The notes: generated by a model not told the origin, from the sequence alone. Shown: positions 44,308-54,045, counted from the stretch's first letter. The stretch: DNA of 64,000 nt from Paludibacteraceae bacterium (GCA_017547145.1 JAFYQJ010000003.1:1-64000); one strand, 5' to 3'. Translations and numbers: made by a program.

Positions 44308-45606
44308 ATGAAACGTATTCAAGACAAAAGTTGGTTTTACTCTTTTGCCCATTATTGTGTTAATGCATCATTTCGTATGGCATACCGTCGATATGAAATG
44401 ATTGGGACAGAAAAAATTCCTACAGACGGAGCTATTATTTTTGCTCCAAACCACACCAATTGTCTACAAGATGCTCTCGCTGTATTATCGCTAGATAATA
44501 AACCAAAAGTATTTGTTGCACGTGCTGATATTTTCAAAAATCCAAAATTGAAGAAAATACTTAATTGGATGAAAATAATGCCAATTATGCGTATTCGTGA
44601 CGGATACTCCAATCTTCAGAAAAATGATGAAATAATGAAATATGCAGTTGAGGTTCTTGAAGATAAAGTACCTTTCTGCATCATGCCTGAAGGTAGACAT
44701 CGTCCAATGCATAGTTTATTGCCTTTAGGAAAGGGTATTTTTAGGATAGCACTACAAGCAAACGAAAAAATCGAAGAGCGTGTTCCTGTATATATTGTTC
44801 CTTTTGGACTTGAGTACGGAAATTTCTTTCGCTATCGTTCATCCTTACTTATAGAAATAGGAAATCCAATAAACGTTACCTCCTATTTAAAAGAGAATGC
44901 CACACTTACGATACCCGAACAAATGAACGGGTTGAAAGAACTATTAACAAAATCGTTAGAAGATTGTATTTGTTATATACCAGACAATGAAGAATATAAT
45001 GCATTATTGACCTTATGTCAAGTTTGTTCAGAGAATTCTTTAGTCGATAAAAACAAAAAAAGAAATCTACACAATCGATTGATAGAGAATAAACATATTC
45101 TTGAAAAAATTAATTCATTAAAAACAACAGATTCACAAAAAGCAAATGAATTAATAGCAAAAGGTAATGAAATACACGATTTAGCCCAAACAAACAAAAT
45201 CTCTGCTAATAGCCTAAAATCAAAAAAAATAATTAAAAATATTATAGGAAGAATTGCTCAATTAATTTTCTTTTTGCCTTATTTTATGGCTTCTTTTATA
45301 GTAGATGCTCCCATATTTTTGATATCTGAATTGATAACATTAAAAATAAAAGATAAAGCATTTTGTAATTCAGTAAGGTTTGTAATAAATCTACTTTTAT
45401 CACCTATTATCCTAACAATTACAGTTCTCATTTTGTTCTCAAATCTTATATGGTGGAAAGCCTTAATCGTATTTCTTCTTTTAATACCAAAGCACGCAAT
45501 TGTTCACGACTATCTCCGCAATGTACGATTGTTATTTTCAGATATTAAATTACTTAAAAACAAAAAATTAACTTCATTAATCAACGAAGTACGTAAAAAA
45601 TTATAA
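44308..45606 (+). CDS. PlsC-type phospholipid/glycerol acyltransferase
   Basis: 432 residues. The acyltransferase domain (about 25-250) has block I APNHTNCLQDAL with His49 and Asp55, which is an HX5D spacing rather than the common HX4D. This variant is seen in the longer Bacteroidetes LPLATs. The second block is MPEGRHRPMHSLLPLGKG (EGxR motif), and the third is VPVYIVPFGLEYG. A helical, Lys-rich middle (280-330) precedes two C-terminal membrane helices (about 335-405). It probably acylates lysophosphatidic acid or another lysolipid at the inner membrane. The barrel protein follows after a single base. Confidence 0.85.
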   Translation: MKRIQDKSWFYSFAHYCVNASFRMAYRRYEMIGTEKIPTDGAIIFAPNHTNCLQDALAVLSLDNKPKVFVARADIFKNPKLKKILNWMKIMPIMRIRDGYSNLQKNDEIMKYAVEVLEDKVPFCIMPEGRHRPMHSLLPLGKGIFRIALQANEKIEERVPVYIVPFGLEYGNFFRYRSSLLIEIGNPINVTSYLKENATLTIPEQMNGLKELLTKSLEDCICYIPDNEEYNALLTLCQVCSENSLVDKNKKRNLHNRLIENKHILEKINSLKTTDSQKANELIAKGNEIHDLAQTNKISANSLKSKKIIKNIIGRIAQLIFFLPYFMASFIVDAPIFLISELITLKIKDKAFCNSVRFVINLLLSPIILTITVLILFSNLIWWKALIVFLLLIPKHAIVHDYLRNVRLLFSDIKLLKNKKLTSLINEVRKKL

Positions 45607-45607
45607 A

Positions 45608-47029
45608 ATGAAAAAGATTCTTTTTACAATTTTAATTTTAATACTTTCTATAAGCATTTTTGCTCAAAACGACTCTATAGCGCTCGTTAGTGACACGGTT
45701 CCTGCCAAGAAAATCAAAAAGGGTTGGACATTTGGGGCATTGCCTAGTGTTGCCTTCGATGCCGATTTAGGTTTTCAAGGAGGAATTTTAGGGAATATTT
45801 ATTACTATGGCGACGGAAGTATTTATCCCGAATATATTCACAACTTTTACGTAGAAGCGGCTTATACAACCAAACATTGTGGAATTTTCCGCTTTTTCTA
45901 CGACTCCAAATTTTTAATTCCAAATCATCGTTTGACCATAGATGCGTCTTATCTTCCTGACGCAATGTGCGATTTCTACGGTTTCAATGGCTATCAAAGT
46001 ATTTATAATCAAAGTTGGCACAAATGGAAAAAAGATCCAACAAAAATGGACCCAACGGCTTATAAAACGCGTGCTTTTTACAAGTACAAACGTGATTTAA
46101 TTCGTGTGGCGGGTGACCTTGAAGGTAATATTTCGGGACACTGGAAATGGAATGTTGGCGTTGGAGTTTTGGGTTATTTACTTGATGAAGTAAACATTGA
46201 AATGCTCAATAAAGGCAAAAAGGACGAAAGCAAAAAACTTCCTGATGTTGATGGATTGTATCAAAAATATATTAATTGGGGATTGATTGGCGAAAATGAA
46301 CAAAACGGAGGTTGGCATCCTTATATACATGCAGGTTTTACCTACGATAGTCGTGACAAACGAGCAAATCCTTCTCGTGGAATTTACACCGATGCGTTTT
46401 TGAGTTATTCTGCAGCATTCAATTCCAAGGCATTTGGCAATCAAGCAGAATACAATAACCTACGTTTCAATTTCAACTTCCGCCACTATGTACCTATTTA
46501 TAAAGACCGAGTAACTTTTGCTTATCGCATAGGAACACAAAATCTTTTGGCCGGAAAATCGCCATTCTACGCAAATACTTATCTGCAAACATTGTTCCTT
46601 CAACGTGTTCTTTACGAAGGACTTGGAGGAGGAAACTCATTGCGTGGTATAATGCGAAATAGAATCAATGCCGACGGATATTTGTTTGCGAACATCGAGT
46701 TCAGAGCAAAAATTTGCCACTTTGATATTGGCAAACAACATTTCTACATCGGCGTGAATCCATTTTTCGATTTTGGTATGATTACTCAGGGAATTGACCT
46801 TGGAGACGTAGAAAAATTGAAATCGAAAATTATCGCTGGCGGAGATAATCCCGACGATTATTTCAACTTTGACAAAAAGGCATTGTATCGCCCACACATG
46901 TCTGCAGGATTGGGGTTAAAAATTGCTATGAACGAGAATTTTATCCTTTCTGTCGACTGGGCAGCAGCTCTTGACAAGCAAGACGGAAAACTCAGCAATT
47001 TCTATATCAAGATGGGTTATTTGTTCTAA
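45608..47029 (+). CDS. Omp85-type (BamA/TamA family) outer-membrane barrel protein without POTRA domains
   Basis: 473 residues. The signal peptide is MKKILFTILILILSISIFAQ. The mature chain has alternating beta-strands, with the surface-antigen motifs YDSRDKRANPSRGIYTDAFLSY (about 250-272) and EGLGGGNSLRGIMRNRINADGYLFANIEFRAKI (about 335-368), and ends in a terminal aromatic (GYLF). The periplasmic POTRA repeats of BamA are absent, so it resembles the short 'bacterial surface antigen' proteins of Bacteroidetes. Its cargo is unknown. The stop is 2 bases from the convergent dgt stop. Confidence 0.85.
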   Translation: MKKILFTILILILSISIFAQNDSIALVSDTVPAKKIKKGWTFGALPSVAFDADLGFQGGILGNIYYYGDGSIYPEYIHNFYVEAAYTTKHCGIFRFFYDSKFLIPNHRLTIDASYLPDAMCDFYGFNGYQSIYNQSWHKWKKDPTKMDPTAYKTRAFYKYKRDLIRVAGDLEGNISGHWKWNVGVGVLGYLLDEVNIEMLNKGKKDESKKLPDVDGLYQKYINWGLIGENEQNGGWHPYIHAGFTYDSRDKRANPSRGIYTDAFLSYSAAFNSKAFGNQAEYNNLRFNFNFRHYVPIYKDRVTFAYRIGTQNLLAGKSPFYANTYLQTLFLQRVLYEGLGGGNSLRGIMRNRINADGYLFANIEFRAKICHFDIGKQHFYIGVNPFFDFGMITQGIDLGDVEKLKSKIIAGGDNPDDYFNFDKKALYRPHMSAGLGLKIAMNENFILSVDWAAALDKQDGKLSNFYIKMGYLF

Positions 47030-47031
47030 TA

Positions 47032-48360
47032 TTATAAGGCAGGCAAACTCATTCCATTTATTTTGCGATACAAATCAAGAGCATAAACATCGGTCATACC
47101 CGAAATATAATCTAATACTGCTTGGATTTTTCCATAAGTAGTATCGGAATGAACATTGTATTGTAAAGGTATTCTATTCAATATTTGTTTAGAATAAGTT
47201 TTTTCTGGATTAAATACCGCATTGATTAGTACATCTATCAATTTGGAAATAACACGATAACCTGCTAACTCTACATCTAAAACTAATTGCGAACGATAAA
47301 TTTTATCAACGGACAAGCGAGAAGCTTTTTCGTATGCACTTTTTAATGGTTCGGGTAAGTTATTTATCAATGATTTTTCAAACATACCCGATAAAATTTG
47401 CTCCTCATTTTCCACGAAAACATTTGCAGAAGCATCAATAAGACTTCCCATGACTGACGAACGCAAATAAGCAATTTGTTCATTTACATCCTCCACTATA
47501 GAAAATGTCTCAAGAGCACGTTTTTTCCTCTCCTCCGACAAAAAATCTAACAATACCCCAACAGTTTCTTCATACGAAAGAATTTTTAACTTAAAGGCAT
47601 CTTCTATATCCATTATTTGATAACATATATCATCTGCTACCTCAACTATATAAACTAACGGATGTCTAGCATAACGATTCCTATTTTTAGGATTAGGAAT
47701 AAGCCCCAACGTATTTGCAATTTTTGAGTAGATGTCTTTTTCTGTTTGGAAAAAACCAAATTTAGTCTTCTTCTCATCAGCAAATTGAGCTTCGTAAGGA
47801 TATTTAATAATTGATGCTAACGTTGTATAAGTCAGAGCAAAACCGCCATTCCTACGTCCATTGAATTGAGCTGTAAGCAAACGAAATGCATTTGCATTTC
47901 CTTCAAACTGAACAATATCCTTTCTTTCTGCATCTGAAAGATTCTTCAAAAATGGTTCTCCTGCTCCTTCTGAAAAATAAGTTGCTATTGCATTCTCGCC
48001 CGAATGTCCAAATGGCGGATTCCCCATATCGTGAGCCAAACAAGCTGCCGCAACAATAGATCCAATTTCCGACAAATAGGCTACTGAATCCTGATATTTT
48101 TTTTGTAAAAGATGATAAACTAAATTCCCTATCGAGCGTCCAACGCAAGACACTTCAAGACTATGCGTCAAACGATTATGAACAAAAATACTCCCAGGTA
48201 ATGGGAATACTTGCGTTTTATTTTGCAATCGCCGAAAAGGAGCAGAAAATACAAGACGATCATAATCACGCTGAAACTCCGAACGACCATCATGTTTTTC
48301 ATTATATTCAATTCCTAAACGACAAGTAGTCAATAAATCATTCCAATTCATCATATTCAT
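47032..48360 (-). CDS. dgt: Deoxyguanosinetriphosphate triphosphohydrolase
   Basis: 442 residues. HD-domain enzyme that converts dGTP to deoxyguanosine and triphosphate and so influences dNTP pools and phage DNA replication. The motifs are RRLQNKTQVFP, NRLTHSLEVSCVGR (His66), CLAHDMGNPPFGHSGENAI (His110-Asp111, His119) and YIVEVADDICYQIMDIEDA, which supplies the last metal Asp. Length and motifs fit the Dgt type 1 group. Met1, Met3 and Met4 are all possible starts. It is the last gene of the sulfatase-GH110-YgjP operon, beginning 6 bases after the YgjP stop. Confidence 0.94.
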   Translation of the reverse strand: MNMMNWNDLLTTCRLGIEYNEKHDGRSEFQRDYDRLVFSAPFRRLQNKTQVFPLPGSIFVHNRLTHSLEVSCVGRSIGNLVYHLLQKKYQDSVAYLSEIGSIVAAACLAHDMGNPPFGHSGENAIATYFSEGAGEPFLKNLSDAERKDIVQFEGNANAFRLLTAQFNGRRNGGFALTYTTLASIIKYPYEAQFADEKKTKFGFFQTEKDIYSKIANTLGLIPNPKNRNRYARHPLVYIVEVADDICYQIMDIEDAFKLKILSYEETVGVLLDFLSEERKKRALETFSIVEDVNEQIAYLRSSVMGSLIDASANVFVENEEQILSGMFEKSLINNLPEPLKSAYEKASRLSVDKIYRSQLVLDVELAGYRVISKLIDVLINAVFNPEKTYSKQILNRIPLQYNVHSDTTYGKIQAVLDYISGMTDVYALDLYRKINGMSLPAL

Positions 48361-48366
48361 ATATTT

Positions 48367-49098
48367 TTACATTTTAAATATAGAAGTTTTTTGTGCAGCT
48401 GCTTTTAAACGTTTATTCAACAAATCGTAATCAATAAAAATTTCTTTCATACGGTGCTTAAAATCAACTCCATGGTTCATTTGTTCGGTATGACATAATT
48501 CGTGAACCAAAACAAAATCTATTAAATCCAATGGTAACAACATCAAATAACAACTCAAATTTATATGCTTTTGGGACGAACAACTTCCCCAACGAGTTAA
48601 AGCTCCATTTATCCGCACACTTTCAAATTTAAAACCATACTTATTTGCACATTCTTTTATACGAATAGGCAAAAATCTTTCTGCCTCTTTTCGCAATACT
48701 TGCTTCAATAAACGTACTATTATTTGCTGATTTTCAACATCTTCAAAAACAAACTCTGGAAAATAAGAAATTTTCATTTCAATGCCTTCCTTTTTTATAG
48801 CAAACGTATTTTTTCGAGACAATCGACTATCGGGATAAAATCGAATTTTAAAAAAACAAGTCTCTATTTCTGATGTTGGTAACAACATAAAAGGAGTATA
48901 TTTCTCCCTTAATTTTTCTTGAGTTTTTAATATCCAATCAATCCGCTCTTTTGATAATGGGAACAAAGTATTTATAAAAAAATGCGATGTTGTTATTTTA
49001 ACGCATTGAGCAGAAACACTAAATGTAGTTCGTCGCACATTTCTCCGCGTAGATAATTCTACTTTTCCTATAGGTGGATATTCTATTATTGATTTCAT
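48367..49098 (-). CDS. YgjP-type (DUF45, M48-like) metallopeptidase
   Basis: 243 residues, typical of the family. The zinc motif HELCH is at residues 199-203, with the third ligand His209 in NHGVDFKHRMKEIF. The preceding block RWGSCSSQKHINLSCYLMLLPLDLIDFVLVHE is the DUF45 signature. Its start overlaps the GH110 stop by 4 bases (49095-49098). YgjP proteins are soluble; the substrate is unknown. The combination with the glycan genes looks like an operon of convenience rather than a pathway. Confidence 0.92.
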   Translation of the reverse strand: MKSIIEYPPIGKVELSTRRNVRRTTFSVSAQCVKITTSHFFINTLFPLSKERIDWILKTQEKLREKYTPFMLLPTSEIETCFFKIRFYPDSRLSRKNTFAIKKEGIEMKISYFPEFVFEDVENQQIIVRLLKQVLRKEAERFLPIRIKECANKYGFKFESVRINGALTRWGSCSSQKHINLSCYLMLLPLDLIDFVLVHELCHTEQMNHGVDFKHRMKEIFIDYDLLNKRLKAAAQKTSIFKM

Positions 49099-50885
49099 TC
49101 TGCTTTTACATCAAGAACATAATCAAATCCTTGCTCAAAAGTATTATTTTCTAATTTAAAATTTTCTACTCGTTGAAGCCAAAATCTTTTTTTATTAAAG
49201 TGATATGGCTCATAATCATAAACTTGTTTAATTATGTTATTAGCAAAATACAATCCATCAACAGACTTTGCATAAAGAATTGGCATATCAAATGTTTGAA
49301 AAAAATTATCTGTTATCGTAATATTTCGATGAAAATACGAGGTTTGCTTTTCTAAACATGGTATTTCTGGATAAATCGAAATAATAGCATTCGTAAATTG
49401 AAATAAACTTGTCAATACATTTATAAATTTATTTTGCGTAATTTGCACATTGCAACAAGCACCCGTTTCGTACCATCCATTACAATCTCCACAAAGTAGA
49501 ATTGCTGTTCCCGAAACATGCTCAAATGTATTATTTGCAACCTTAACCTCGCATGGCGTACTAAAAAGAGCCCCTCTTGCACGATTGTTTCGGACAATAT
49601 TATTAGTAAACTCCACGGATGGTGTCCAAGTCAAATTTTCAATTCCAAAATCTTCTTTTTCAGTAATATCTATAGACAATGCTTTATCTAAAGTTATTAT
49701 AAACGATTTTGGTATAGCTGTATTAGGAACAATTGATTTTATCGTATAAGAACAAGGTAAAACTTCCATTGTTTTTGATTTAACAAATTGCACAGTATCA
49801 CCTTGTTCTCCCCATTTAAATCCCCAAGTTTGGTCATGCATATACGATGCTTCTATGTTATAATCATCTAATATTGATGTTACCTTCAAATATGTACCAT
49901 GCACATTTATTGCATCATCCATCATGTTTTCATACAAACCATTTTTGGATACAATCTTACCCTTACAACCCGAAAAATGAGTTGCATCTGCTTGCGTTGT
50001 AAAACATCTTGAAGAATCTTTTAAGCAAACACTTACACTGTCTAATAAAACATTTTCGCACAATTGTGCAAGCACACCCATACCTTCGGCATAATGTATC
50101 TTAACATTATTCAACGATACATTTTTGTTTTCCGAAAGAAATATAGCAGGAGCAGGACGATAGTAAGTGCGTAAAGCTACTAGTGTTCCATTTTTCAATC
50201 GATCATCTTTCCAACTTGGAGCATATAAAACTCGCGACTTCGATGTAGGTTTTACACCACTCAAATCACAATGCAAATCACTTGTTTTATACAAAATGTG
50301 TTTAGTATTTGGATCAAAAGCAATTCCCGTAAACGGCTGACAAGTTTCTCCTCCTTCATACACTTCAAAACGAGCGTCCTCTGTTATTCTATAATTATAA
50401 AATGGTGCTACCTTAAAAATAATGCCTTCTTCGCCCTTATTTTGTAACACTTCTACCTGAACAATATGTGGTCGCTCAAAATCAATACTAAAATTTTTAA
50501 ATGTACAATTTTCGGAATTCAATAACGAAATAGGCAACATTCTCCCATGAAAAATAAAATTTGATCCTCTACCATCAAGAGTTATATTTTTTAAATGTTC
50601 AAATGCCATCCCCACTTTTTTAGGATTTACCTGATCATGATTCGATATATAATATTCCTTTAAAATTGCATTTTTATCATAGAAATGATATGTCGCCGAA
50701 TCAAATCGTATTATTACAGGTTTATCGCCTTTGTATTCTGACACATCTTGCATCATTTCAGCAAAAAGCAAAGAATTATTTTTACCATTTGGCTTTATTC
50801 CGTAATCGGTAACATCAAAAACCTTTTCATTTGAGCACGCAAACATTACAAATGCAAAGCATGATACAAGAAAGTACTTTTTCAT
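49095..50885 (-). CDS. GH110 family alpha-1,3-galactosidase-like lipoprotein
   Basis: 596 residues from MKKYFLV at 50885; an upstream in-frame Met at 50933 would precede the lipoprotein signal and is rejected. The signal ends at Cys17 (VMFAC). The rest is a right-handed beta-helix with the GH110 pattern FDVTDYGIKPNGKNN at the start, LDGRGSNFIFHGRMLP and CFTTQADATHFSGCKGKIVSKNGLYENMMDDAINVHGTYLKV. The Asp-Asp pair at 323-324 sits where GH110 enzymes carry catalytic acids. Known GH110 enzymes remove terminal alpha-1,3-linked galactose, for example from blood-group B structures. It follows the sulfatase after 7 bases, so the two probably act together on host mucin glycans. Confidence 0.87.
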   Translation of the reverse strand: MKKYFLVSCFAFVMFACSNEKVFDVTDYGIKPNGKNNSLLFAEMMQDVSEYKGDKPVIIRFDSATYHFYDKNAILKEYYISNHDQVNPKKVGMAFEHLKNITLDGRGSNFIFHGRMLPISLLNSENCTFKNFSIDFERPHIVQVEVLQNKGEEGIIFKVAPFYNYRITEDARFEVYEGGETCQPFTGIAFDPNTKHILYKTSDLHCDLSGVKPTSKSRVLYAPSWKDDRLKNGTLVALRTYYRPAPAIFLSENKNVSLNNVKIHYAEGMGVLAQLCENVLLDSVSVCLKDSSRCFTTQADATHFSGCKGKIVSKNGLYENMMDDAINVHGTYLKVTSILDDYNIEASYMHDQTWGFKWGEQGDTVQFVKSKTMEVLPCSYTIKSIVPNTAIPKSFIITLDKALSIDITEKEDFGIENLTWTPSVEFTNNIVRNNRARGALFSTPCEVKVANNTFEHVSGTAILLCGDCNGWYETGACCNVQITQNKFINVLTSLFQFTNAIISIYPEIPCLEKQTSYFHRNITITDNFFQTFDMPILYAKSVDGLYFANNIIKQVYDYEPYHFNKKRFWLQRVENFKLENNTFEQGFDYVLDVKAE

Positions 50886-50892
50886 ATAAATA

Positions 50893-52317
50893 TTATTTCC
50901 CAAAATTAAACAACGATGATTCTGTACGAGCATTATCCAACAACAACTCCAACTCTTTTAGCTTATCAGGATATTTCTCCGAAAGATTTTCATCTTCATG
51001 TATATCATTCGTCAAATTATATAATTCTACACTCGTCTTTTCAGCGTCTTTAATTGGTTGACGAATTATTTTCCAATCACCACTTCGCAATGCTTGGCGT
51101 CCTCCAAGTTCATGAAATTCCCAATACAAATACTCGTGTTGCTCTTGCTCTCCCTTTGCAAAAAGAGTAGGTAACAATGAAATACCATCTGTTTTAGGTA
51201 AATCACAACCTATCAAATCTGCCATTGTTGGCATTATATCCCAAAAAGCCGATACTAAATCAGTAGTTTTCCCCGCTGCAATTTTCTCGGGCATCCAAGC
51301 TATCATTGGTACACGAATACCACCTTCGTACACATCTCGTTTATAACCTTTCAATGGTCCATAACTATTGAAAAAATCAGGGTCTGCTCCACCCTCTTGG
51401 TGCGGGCCATTATCACTAGCAAAAATCACCAGTGTATTTTTATCCAATCCGTTTTTACGCAACTCTTCCAAAATTTGCCCCACATAAGCATCTAAACGTG
51501 TAACCATCGAAGCAAAATCGGTATGAGGCTTCAACGAAGATCCATAATTACTTATTCGATAATTTAAGCCGCTATCAACACCCTGATAAACAAAAGACTC
51601 TGGAAGAATACCATCATACATCGCATAAATTGAATCCTTTGGCGAAACCAATTCTGCATGTGGCAACAACGCAGAAACATACATAAAAAATGGTTCATTT
51701 TTATGTTCACGAATAAATCGTAGCGTTTGTTCCTGAATTACATCTTGTGCATATACTTTTGGTTCAGATACAGAATCCTCATTACCTTCAAGTATAATTT
51801 TCTCTGTGTTATGCCAAATATAATAAGGATAATAACGATGAGATAATCGTTGACAATTATACCCCCAAAATTCACCAAAGCCTTGTTTATTGGGTTCTCC
51901 CGTTGACGTAGGGAAACCTAGCCCCCACTTACCAAAGCAAGCCGTCGTATAACCGGCCTCTTGCATCATTTGAGGCAAAGTATATGTCCCTTCAGGCAAA
52001 GGCTCTTGTCCCTCGGGTAATATTTCTTTATTCCCTCTTATATAAGAATGGCCAGTATGCAATCCCGTAAGCAAACTACAACGAGAAGGAGCACTTACCG
52101 TACAACCAGAATAATGTTGTGTAAAACGCATCCCCTCTTCTGCCATTCGATCGATGTTAGGCGTATGAATAATTTTTTGACCATAACAACCCAAATCTCC
52201 ATAACCCAAATCATCGGCTAAAATATAAATAACATTAGGTTTTTGTTGCTTTTTGTTTTGACAAGCAACAAAAAAAACAACTGCAAAAAACAAAATTATT
52301 TTTCTCAATATTTTCAT
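50893..52317 (-). CDS. Secreted Ser-type arylsulfatase lipoprotein
   Basis: 474 residues. Lipoprotein signal ending at Cys19 (FVACQNKK). Metal site ADDLGYGDLG (about 33-42). The formylglycine motif reads Ser75-Ala-Pro-Ser-Arg followed by CSLLTG, so the modified residue is Ser. That requires an anaerobic sulfatase-maturating radical-SAM enzyme encoded elsewhere. FGKWGLG, HAELVSPK and FASDNGPHQEGG complete the S1 family active site. The substrate subfamily cannot be read off. With GH110 just downstream (7 bases) it would remove sulfate from galactose or N-acetylglucosamine of mucin-like glycans before or along with galactose release. Confidence 0.9.
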   Translation of the reverse strand: MKILRKIILFFAVVFFVACQNKKQQKPNVIYILADDLGYGDLGCYGQKIIHTPNIDRMAEEGMRFTQHYSGCTVSAPSRCSLLTGLHTGHSYIRGNKEILPEGQEPLPEGTYTLPQMMQEAGYTTACFGKWGLGFPTSTGEPNKQGFGEFWGYNCQRLSHRYYPYYIWHNTEKIILEGNEDSVSEPKVYAQDVIQEQTLRFIREHKNEPFFMYVSALLPHAELVSPKDSIYAMYDGILPESFVYQGVDSGLNYRISNYGSSLKPHTDFASMVTRLDAYVGQILEELRKNGLDKNTLVIFASDNGPHQEGGADPDFFNSYGPLKGYKRDVYEGGIRVPMIAWMPEKIAAGKTTDLVSAFWDIMPTMADLIGCDLPKTDGISLLPTLFAKGEQEQHEYLYWEFHELGGRQALRSGDWKIIRQPIKDAEKTSVELYNLTNDIHEDENLSEKYPDKLKELELLLDNARTESSLFNFGK

Positions 52318-52391
52318 AAAATTTAAGAGTTTTATTGAATTTCAAAAATACGATTTTATGCAAAAGAAGACAAATCTTTTTACATTATTTA

Positions 52392-52399
52392 TACCTTTG
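52392..52399 (+). promoter_or_regulatory. -7 promoter box of yjjG
   Basis: TACCTTTG fits TAnnTTTG. It is only 5 bases before the ATG at 52405, so the message may be leaderless or nearly so. Confidence 0.5.
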
Positions 52400-52404
52400 T
52401 AGCG

Positions 52405-53097
52405 ATGAGATACAACACTATTTTTATTGATTTAGACAACACTATTTGGGACTTTGAAACAAACTCCAGAAATAGTCTTTCATATTGTTTCGATAAGTTT
52501 AATTATCAAAACTTTTTCCCCGACTTCGAAACATTTTATCAAATTTATCATCAACACAACAACACGCTTTGGGGATTGTATCGTGAGGCAAAAATCACGA
52601 AACATATACTCAATCGTGAAAGATTTTTATTCCCATTGCAAAGCATTGGTATCGAGAACAAAACTTTAGCCCAATCCTTTGGCGAAAATTATCTTGAGAC
52701 GCTCTCTGTTCAATCCATTTTAATAGATGGTGCATACAATTTACTCTGCTACCTAAAAGAAAAAAACTATCATCTTTTTATACTATCAAATGGCTTTGAA
52801 GAGGTGCAAACAAAAAAAATGCAAAGTGCAAATATTATCGATTTTTTTGATGGAATCATACTGTCAGATTATATAGGATACAATAAACCACACAAAAAAA
52901 TATTTGAGTTTGCACTGCAAAAAGCAAATGCTAAAAAAGAACTCACCATTATGATAGGCGACGATTGGGAAGCAGACATTGTTGGAGCAAAAAACATGGG
53001 TATCGACCAAATTTTCTTTAATAGGACAAATATTTTAACTCCATTCGCTCCTACATACGAAGTAAATCATATAAGCATGATAAAAAAACTTTTATAA
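52405..53097 (+). CDS. yjjG: YjjG-type noncanonical pyrimidine nucleotidase (HAD family)
   Basis: 230 residues, the normal YjjG length. HAD motif I is FIDLDNTIWDFE (nucleophile Asp10-x-Asp12 region), motif II is FILSNGFEE, motif III is the Lys in GYNKPHKKIFEFAL, and motif IV is IGDDWEADIVGAKNMG. The family dephosphorylates modified pyrimidine nucleotides, for example 5-fluoro- or oxidised dUMP, to keep them out of DNA. It is followed after 54 bases by ddh with its own -7 box. Confidence 0.9.
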   Translation: MRYNTIFIDLDNTIWDFETNSRNSLSYCFDKFNYQNFFPDFETFYQIYHQHNNTLWGLYREAKITKHILNRERFLFPLQSIGIENKTLAQSFGENYLETLSVQSILIDGAYNLLCYLKEKNYHLFILSNGFEEVQTKKMQSANIIDFFDGIILSDYIGYNKPHKKIFEFALQKANAKKELTIMIGDDWEADIVGAKNMGIDQIFFNRTNILTPFAPTYEVNHISMIKKLL

Positions 53098-53123
53098 GTT
53101 TTTATTTTCAAATCTTCGTTTTT

Positions 53124-53131
53124 TATCTTTG
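53124..53131 (+). promoter_or_regulatory. -7 promoter box of ddh
   Basis: TATCTTTG fits TAnnTTTG, 20 bases before the ATG at 53152. Confidence 0.5.
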
Positions 53132-53151
53132 CACAAACAAAAACAAACTAT

Positions 53152-54045
53152 ATGAATAAAAAACGTGCTGCCATTATTGGCTATGGGAATGTAGGGAAAG
53201 CTGTTTTAGAAGCTCTACAAAGTGCTCCCGATTTTGAAGTTGCAGGTGTTGTTCGCCGATCAAATTCATACATAAAAGAGTTAGAAAACATCCCTGTGGT
53301 TACAGACATTAAAGAACTTACAAATGTAGATGTTGCTATTCTTTGTACACCTACACGTAAAATTTCAGAATTTGCCAAAGAGATACTTGCTTTAGGCATT
53401 AATACGGTAGATAGTTTTGATATTCATACTTCTATAGTTGACTTGATAAACGAACTTGACCCTATTGCTAAAAATCACAATGCAGTTTCTATAGTTTCAG
53501 CAGGTTGGGATCCGGGTAGCGATTCTGTAGTTCGCACATTGCTCGAAGCAATGGCACCAAAAGGTATCACATACACCAATTTTGGCCCCGGTATGAGCAT
53601 GGGACACACAGTAGCCGTAAAAGCTATAGAGGGGGTAAAAAATGCTCTATCGATGACCATTCCTCTTGGAACTAGCATTCATCGACGCATGGTTTACATA
53701 GAGCTAGAAGATGGGTATAATTTTGCTGATATTGAGCAAAAAATTAAAAACGACCCCTATTTTATTCACGACGAAACACACGTAATGCAAGTAAGCAACA
53801 TTGATGCACTTAAAGATATGGGGCATGGCGTTAACCTTACTCGTAAAGGTGTTTCGGGATGCACACAAAATCAACTTTTCGAATTTAATATGAGAATAAA
53901 CAATCCCGCTCTTACGGGACAAGTGCTTGTAGCTTGTGCAAGAGCAACTTTCAAACAACAAACAGGTTGTTATACTATGATAGAAATACCACCTATCAAT
54001 CTTGTATATGGCAATCGAGAAGATTTGATTAAACGTCTAGTTTAA
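53152..54045 (+). CDS. ddh: meso-Diaminopimelate dehydrogenase
   Basis: 297 residues. One-step NADPH-dependent route from tetrahydrodipicolinate to meso-diaminopimelate for lysine and peptidoglycan. The N-terminal Rossmann motif is AAIIGYGNVGKAVLEAL. CTPTRKI and VDSFDIHTSIVDLINELDPIAK follow, then VSAGWDPGSDSVVRTLLEAMAP, the family's substrate-binding signature, and FGPGMSMGHTVAVKAIEGVKNALSMTIPLG. The C-terminal GCTQNQLFEFNMRINNPALTGQVLV is also typical. The enzyme is common in Bacteroidales. Confidence 0.95.
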   Translation: MNKKRAAIIGYGNVGKAVLEALQSAPDFEVAGVVRRSNSYIKELENIPVVTDIKELTNVDVAILCTPTRKISEFAKEILALGINTVDSFDIHTSIVDLINELDPIAKNHNAVSIVSAGWDPGSDSVVRTLLEAMAPKGITYTNFGPGMSMGHTVAVKAIEGVKNALSMTIPLGTSIHRRMVYIELEDGYNFADIEQKIKNDPYFIHDETHVMQVSNIDALKDMGHGVNLTRKGVSGCTQNQLFEFNMRINNPALTGQVLVACARATFKQQTGCYTMIEIPPINLVYGNREDLIKRLV

